NCBI GenBank assembly: GCA_963619835.1
Contig: CAVEYD010000038.1
Coordinates: 1 to 9,440 of the forward strand
Direction: 5' to 3'
DNA length: 9,440 nt
Origin: Fimimonas sp963619835
Lineage (GTDB): Bacteria; Bacillota; Clostridia; Christensenellales; CAG-314
Shown: positions 6,210 through 9,440 of the stretch, one piece after another
How the letters are laid out: each line of letters starts with the position of its first letter
Position numbering within the stretch: the first letter of the stretch is position 1
Position numbers and translations under genes: made by a program
The notes under the pieces: model-generated
What the model was told of the DNA's origin: nothing
What the model saw: the letters and a program-made list of their open reading frames with translations, nothing else
The model's database searches: none

Positions 6210-8258
6210 ATGGCAGTATCACAAAAAGACATCAGAAACATTGCTTTGATAGGACATAGTGGTGAAGGAAAAACCACACTTGCCGAAGCAATTTTGTACA
6301 ATGCCGGTGTGCTTGACAGACAAGGTAAAGTGGACGACGGCAACACAACAATGGACTTCGACGCCGAAGAAATTGCAAGAAAAATTTCGATTAGCCTTTC
6401 GGTTGCAAGTTGCAGCTACAAGGGGAAGAAAATAAATATTATCGATGTACCGGGTTACTTTGATTTTGAATGCGAAATGCTTGAAGCTCTTACAGTTGCA
6501 GATAGTGCAATTATCGTCACCGGTGCAACCGGAAGTTTGACCGTAGGTACGGAAAAAGCTTTGGAATATTGCGGAGAACACAAAATCCCTTGCATGATTT
6601 TCATCAACGGAGTAGATAAGGACAATTCCAACTACAGTGCAACGGTTGATGCAATCAAAGCAAAATTCAACAAAGTTCACTCAATCATTGTACCGCAACT
6701 TGAAGGCGGCAAGATGGTTGGTTACGTAAATGCTGTAACAGGCAAATATGGTAGTTTTTCGTCAAAGGACGAGTCTGACGAAATTCCGGCAAGCTTAAAA
6801 GGTGCTTACGACGAAGTTCGTTCTGCTGTTGTAGAGATGGCAGCAGAAGGCGACGACGAACTCATGATGAAGTTCTTTGACGGCGAAGAGCTTACAGCTG
6901 AAGAAGTTGCCACTGGTTTTGGAACGGCACTTTTAAACGGAGCCGCTATTCCCGTAGTCGGAGGTTCTGCATTTGCAAACAAAGGCATTATTGGGCTTAT
7001 GGAAATGATTGTAAATGCTTTGCCGTCTCCCGATATTCGTCCCGCAGTAGACGTTGACGGAAAGGCTATCGCAGTCGATCCTTCTGCACCGGTGGTTTTA
7101 CGCGTATTTAAAACAATTGCTGACCCGTTTGTAGGTAGATTGTCAATATTTAAAGTTATTTCCGGAACGCTTAAGAGCGGAATGACTCTCAAAAACGTAA
7201 ACAACGACCAAACAGAAAAAATCAGCACCGTTTACTTCATGAAAGGTAAAAAACAAGAAGTTGCCGATTGTGCCGTTGCAGGCGATATTGCCGCACTCGC
7301 AAAACTTTCCGCAACAAGCACAGGGGACGTTTTGTGTGAAGGCGCACCCGTAAGTTTACCTGCAGTTGATTTGCCGCGTCCTGTTTATAGCAGAGCTGTT
7401 TATGCTGCAAAGAAAGGCGATGAAGATAAAGTATTTGGCGGACTTAACAAGCTTAAGGACGAAGATATCGCATTTACCGTGACAAAGGATCCCGAAACCG
7501 GGGAAATGCTTCTTAGCGGACTTGGTGAAACACAACTTGACGTTATTTGTAAAAAACTTAAGTCTAAGTTTAACTGCGAAGCAATGCTTACCGATCCAAG
7601 AATTCCTTATCGTGAAACCATTCGTAAGATGGCAGAGGCTGAAGGAAAACACAAGAAGCAATCCGGTGGTGCAGGTCAGTACGGACACTGTAAAGTTCGT
7701 TTTGAACCAGGTGCAGCCGACGGCGTATTCGAGTTTGTTGATGCTGTTGTAGGCGGAACAGTTCCTCGTCAATTTATTCCTTCGGTCGAAAAGGGACTTC
7801 GTCAAGCCATCCAAAAGGGTGTTCTTGCGGGATATCCCATGGTAAACCTCAAATGTACATTGTATGATGGATCAAGCCACCCCGTAGACAGTAAAGATAT
7901 TGCATTCCAAATGGCAGCAATTCTTGCATACAAAGATGGTTGCGTAAAGGCAGGCCCTGTACTTCTCGAGCCTATCTATGAGCTTAAAATTGTCGTTCCG
8001 GATAACTACCTTGGTGACATCATGGGTGACATGAACAAGCGTCGTGGACGTATTCTCGGAACAGAAATGACTCACGGCAAACAAGTTGTTACAGCTGAAG
8101 CACCTCTCAGCGAAATTTTGAAGTATGCAACTGACCTTCGTAGTATGACTCAAGGTCGCGGTAAGTACGAATTGCAATTTGCTCGTTACGAAGAAGTTCC
8201 CGCAACAAGCGTACCCAAAATTGTAGAAGAAGCAAAAAAACTTCAGGCCGACGAATAA
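6210..8258 (+). CDS. fusA: Elongation factor G family GTPase (EF-G2-like)
   Basis: The 682-residue product has all five EF-G domains: GTPase domain (about 8-285), domain II (about 290-375), III (about 390-465), IV (about 468-585, with GGAGQYGHCKVRFEPG at 486-501 and HPVDSKDIAF at 557-566) and V (from LLEPIYELKIVVP, 585-597, with GDMNKRRGRILG at 606-617). Canonical EF-G catalyses ribosomal translocation and, with RRF, recycling. The P-loop GHSGEGKT (15-22), the G3 motif DVPGYFDF with Tyr83 where EF-G has His, and the short GTPase domain point to the EF-G2 branch, known from Thermus TTHA1498, rather than the str-operon EF-G. G4 reads NGVD (133-136) instead of NKxD. The ATG at 6210 lies eight bases after AGGAG (6197-6201); an in-frame TTG at 6159 has no such site. 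It is monocistronic. The cellular role of EF-G2 is not settled, and a second, canonical fusA is expected elsewhere. Confidence 0.9.
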   Translation: MAVSQKDIRNIALIGHSGEGKTTLAEAILYNAGVLDRQGKVDDGNTTMDFDAEEIARKISISLSVASCSYKGKKINIIDVPGYFDFECEMLEALTVADSAIIVTGATGSLTVGTEKALEYCGEHKIPCMIFINGVDKDNSNYSATVDAIKAKFNKVHSIIVPQLEGGKMVGYVNAVTGKYGSFSSKDESDEIPASLKGAYDEVRSAVVEMAAEGDDELMMKFFDGEELTAEEVATGFGTALLNGAAIPVVGGSAFANKGIIGLMEMIVNALPSPDIRPAVDVDGKAIAVDPSAPVVLRVFKTIADPFVGRLSIFKVISGTLKSGMTLKNVNNDQTEKISTVYFMKGKKQEVADCAVAGDIAALAKLSATSTGDVLCEGAPVSLPAVDLPRPVYSRAVYAAKKGDEDKVFGGLNKLKDEDIAFTVTKDPETGEMLLSGLGETQLDVICKKLKSKFNCEAMLTDPRIPYRETIRKMAEAEGKHKKQSGGAGQYGHCKVRFEPGAADGVFEFVDAVVGGTVPRQFIPSVEKGLRQAIQKGVLAGYPMVNLKCTLYDGSSHPVDSKDIAFQMAAILAYKDGCVKAGPVLLEPIYELKIVVPDNYLGDIMGDMNKRRGRILGTEMTHGKQVVTAEAPLSEILKYATDLRSMTQGRGKYELQFARYEEVPATSVPKIVEEAKKLQADE

Positions 8259-8275
8259 TATTTAACAAATCAAAG

Positions 8276-8306
8276 ACGACAGTCAAATTTGACTGCCGTT
8301 TTTTTT
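8276..8306 (+). terminator. Intrinsic terminator of the EF-G2-like gene
   Basis: ACGACAGTCAAA pairs with TTTGACTGCCGT (8276-8299) with one mismatch; the inner 16 bases are a perfect palindrome, so the loop must open from its AAATTT centre. Eight Ts follow (8299-8306). It lies 17 bases after the stop codon. Confidence 0.92.
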
Positions 8307-8355
8307 GCGTATTTTTAATTTATTTTAATTTAAATTTTTTATATTTACAATTTAC

Positions 8356-9342
8356 TTAGTTAGAATTGTTTGTGTTAATTTCAGTATTGCCGTCCGAATT
8401 ATCAACATCTGCAGTGGTGATTGCAGGAGATTTTTTCTTGACAACATTTGGCAAAACTTCAACCACAATTACACCTACAAATACAAGCATTCCGCCTATA
8501 ACAATTCCCCAAGTAAAAGTGTCCAAACCAATCAATATTGAAATTATTGCTCCAATAGGTGATTCGCAACCAAGTATTAAAGAAGTTTCGGACGAAGTCA
8601 AATTTATTTGTGCAAATGTCTGCGAAAAATAAGCAAATGCCGTTCCGAGTAGTGCAACAACAAGCATTCTCCATCCGCTGTAGCTAAAATTAAACTCAAT
8701 CGAGTTGTATTTACTTGACTCAAAAATTAGCGATGCAACAACAAACCAGACCGATGCAACGGCAAGTTGCAATGTCGTAAAGGTGTAGTGATCGGCTTTT
8801 TGCTTGTCAACAACGTGTCCTGTCCAAACAATTTGTAACGCAAAAATCAATGCGCTTACCAAAGTAATCAAGTCGCCAAACAGGGTGTTTTGTTGCGATT
8901 GCCCTTTTAGGTTAAGCACGGCAAGTCCCACAACGGCAATGCCTATTCCCACAAAAGTCGAAATTCTTGGACGTTTTTTTGATACTGCCCAGGAGAAAAA
9001 CGGAACAAAAATAATGTACGATGCCGTAAAAAATCCGTTGTGCGCAGGCGTGGTGTATTTAAGACCTATAGTTTGCAACCAAAAAGCAAAAAACAAAAAA
9101 GTTCCGCCGATAAGACTACACAAGACTGATTGTTTGTTAAAACGTAGCTTTGTTGCAAAAACGACAAGCAAAACAACCGATGCTCCGCCAAACCTAACGG
9201 CGTTTAGTAGTATCGGCGTTTGCTCAAACGATGCATTAAGTAATTCGGAGTTGAGTACAAAACCCCATCCCCAAATAATGGCAGTCAAGCTAAGCATTGT
9301 CAAAGCAAGTATATGTTGTTGTTTTTGTGTCAATTTTTCCAT
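8356..9342 (-). CDS. EamA/DMT-superfamily transporter, 10 TM
   Basis: This is a predicted inner-membrane permease of the drug/metabolite transporter superfamily; the substrate cannot be told from sequence. The 328-residue product has ten hydrophobic segments (roughly 11-30, 45-63, 72-91, 100-119, 128-145, 153-173, 186-206, 223-243, 254-272, 276-297), the two-EamA-repeat layout. It has the typical first-helix AIIWGWGF (21-28) and the late-half SSETSLILGCESPIGAIIS (250-268), the usual (S/A)...E.P motif of the second repeat. A polar Asn/Thr/Asp-rich tail of about 30 residues follows the last helix. Unlike its neighbours, the ATG at 9342 has no visible Shine-Dalgarno sequence; the upstream bases are ACAGTAAAAAA. 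A later ATG at residue 16 would cut into the first helix and has no site either. It converges with the EF-G2 gene. No clear terminator of its own was seen beyond the shared palindrome at 8276-8299. Confidence 0.9.
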   Translation of the reverse strand: MEKLTQKQQHILALTMLSLTAIIWGWGFVLNSELLNASFEQTPILLNAVRFGGASVVLLVVFATKLRFNKQSVLCSLIGGTFLFFAFWLQTIGLKYTTPAHNGFFTASYIIFVPFFSWAVSKKRPRISTFVGIGIAVVGLAVLNLKGQSQQNTLFGDLITLVSALIFALQIVWTGHVVDKQKADHYTFTTLQLAVASVWFVVASLIFESSKYNSIEFNFSYSGWRMLVVALLGTAFAYFSQTFAQINLTSSETSLILGCESPIGAIISILIGLDTFTWGIVIGGMLVFVGVIVVEVLPNVVKKKSPAITTADVDNSDGNTEINTNNSN

Positions 9343-9356
9343 TTTTTTACTGTTTG

Positions 9357-9384
9357 ATTTTATTTTCTATAAAAAAAGCGACAA
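9357..9384 (-). promoter_or_regulatory. Possible promoter of the EamA transporter gene
   Basis: On the - strand, TTGTCG (9384-9379) and TAAAAT (9362-9357) are 16 bases apart. The -35 box sits inside the terminator stem of the upstream gene. Start would fall about 7-8 bases before the ATG, consistent with a nearly leaderless message. Both boxes are imperfect and the region is AT-rich. Confidence 0.3.
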
Positions 9385-9403
9385 ACTAAAAATTAGTCTG
9401 TCG
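9371..9403 (-). terminator. Intrinsic terminator of the gene entering from the right
   Basis: On the - strand, CGACAGACTAA (9403-9393) pairs with TTAGTTTGTCG (9389-9379) at ten of eleven positions across a three-base loop, with one C followed by seven Ts (9377-9371). It begins directly after the stop codon at 9405. Confidence 0.85.
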
Positions 9404-9404
9404 T

Positions 9405-9440
9405 TTACAATTCAAAAGGCGAATGGACACGGGTTTTACC
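9405..9440 (-). CDS. C-terminal end of an unidentified gene (partial)
   Basis: Reading the - strand from the window edge gives 11 codons, GKTRVHSPFEL, then TAA, immediately followed by a strong intrinsic terminator. The other two frames either stop at once or run through the terminator, so this frame is the likely gene end. Eleven residues are too few to name the product. Confidence 0.45.
   Translation of the reverse strand, partial: GKTRVHSPFEL

Noticed and set aside
7356..7814. 152-codon antisense ORF within the EF-G2 gene
   Set aside because: It is an antisense shadow of a well-conserved coding region, with no ribosome binding site or recognisable domain.

Overview
This window looks like a chromosomal housekeeping region of a low-GC Gram-positive bacterium, probably a member of the Clostridia. 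The gene order dnaG-rpoD-trmK is the Firmicutes-type macromolecular synthesis operon. AGGAG-type ribosome binding sites precede nearly every gene, hairpin-plus-U-tract terminators separate the transcription units, and intergenic DNA is very AT-rich. A precise genus cannot be assigned by eye. No phage, transposon, CRISPR, tRNA or rRNA sequence was seen.

Layout: (1) Positions 18-4206 hold a tightly packed + strand operon: DNA primase (dnaG), primary sigma factor (rpoD/sigA), tRNA adenine-22 N1-methyltransferase (trmK), and a coiled-coil protein with a C4 zinc ribbon. It ends in a hairpin that also serves the converging gene. (2) On the - strand, upp (uracil phosphoribosyltransferase) spans 4270-4899. 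Upstream of it, about 5024-5193 holds a very compact mini-gene: promoter-like boxes overlapped by inverted repeats, a strong ribosome binding site, a 23-codon ORF and an intrinsic terminator. (3) rpsT (ribosomal protein S20), also - strand, has its own promoter and terminator and carries a roughly 90-residue Lys/Ala/Glu-rich C-terminal extension. (4) A 384-bp AT-rich divergent intergenic region separates rpsT from an EF-G-family GTPase on the + strand (6210-8258). This GTPase resembles the EF-G2 branch and departs from consensus in its G3 and G4 motifs. (5) A 10-TM EamA/DMT-family transporter lies on the - strand (8356-9342) and has no visible Shine-Dalgarno site. (6) The last 36 bases hold the C-terminal codons of another - strand gene, followed by its terminator.

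Functionally the region is about replication priming, transcription initiation, tRNA and ribosome function, pyrimidine salvage and small-molecule export or uptake. Most of it is ordinary. The parts that deserve a second look are the 23-codon mini-gene upstream of upp, the S20 tail, and the atypical GTPase motifs of the EF-G2-like protein.
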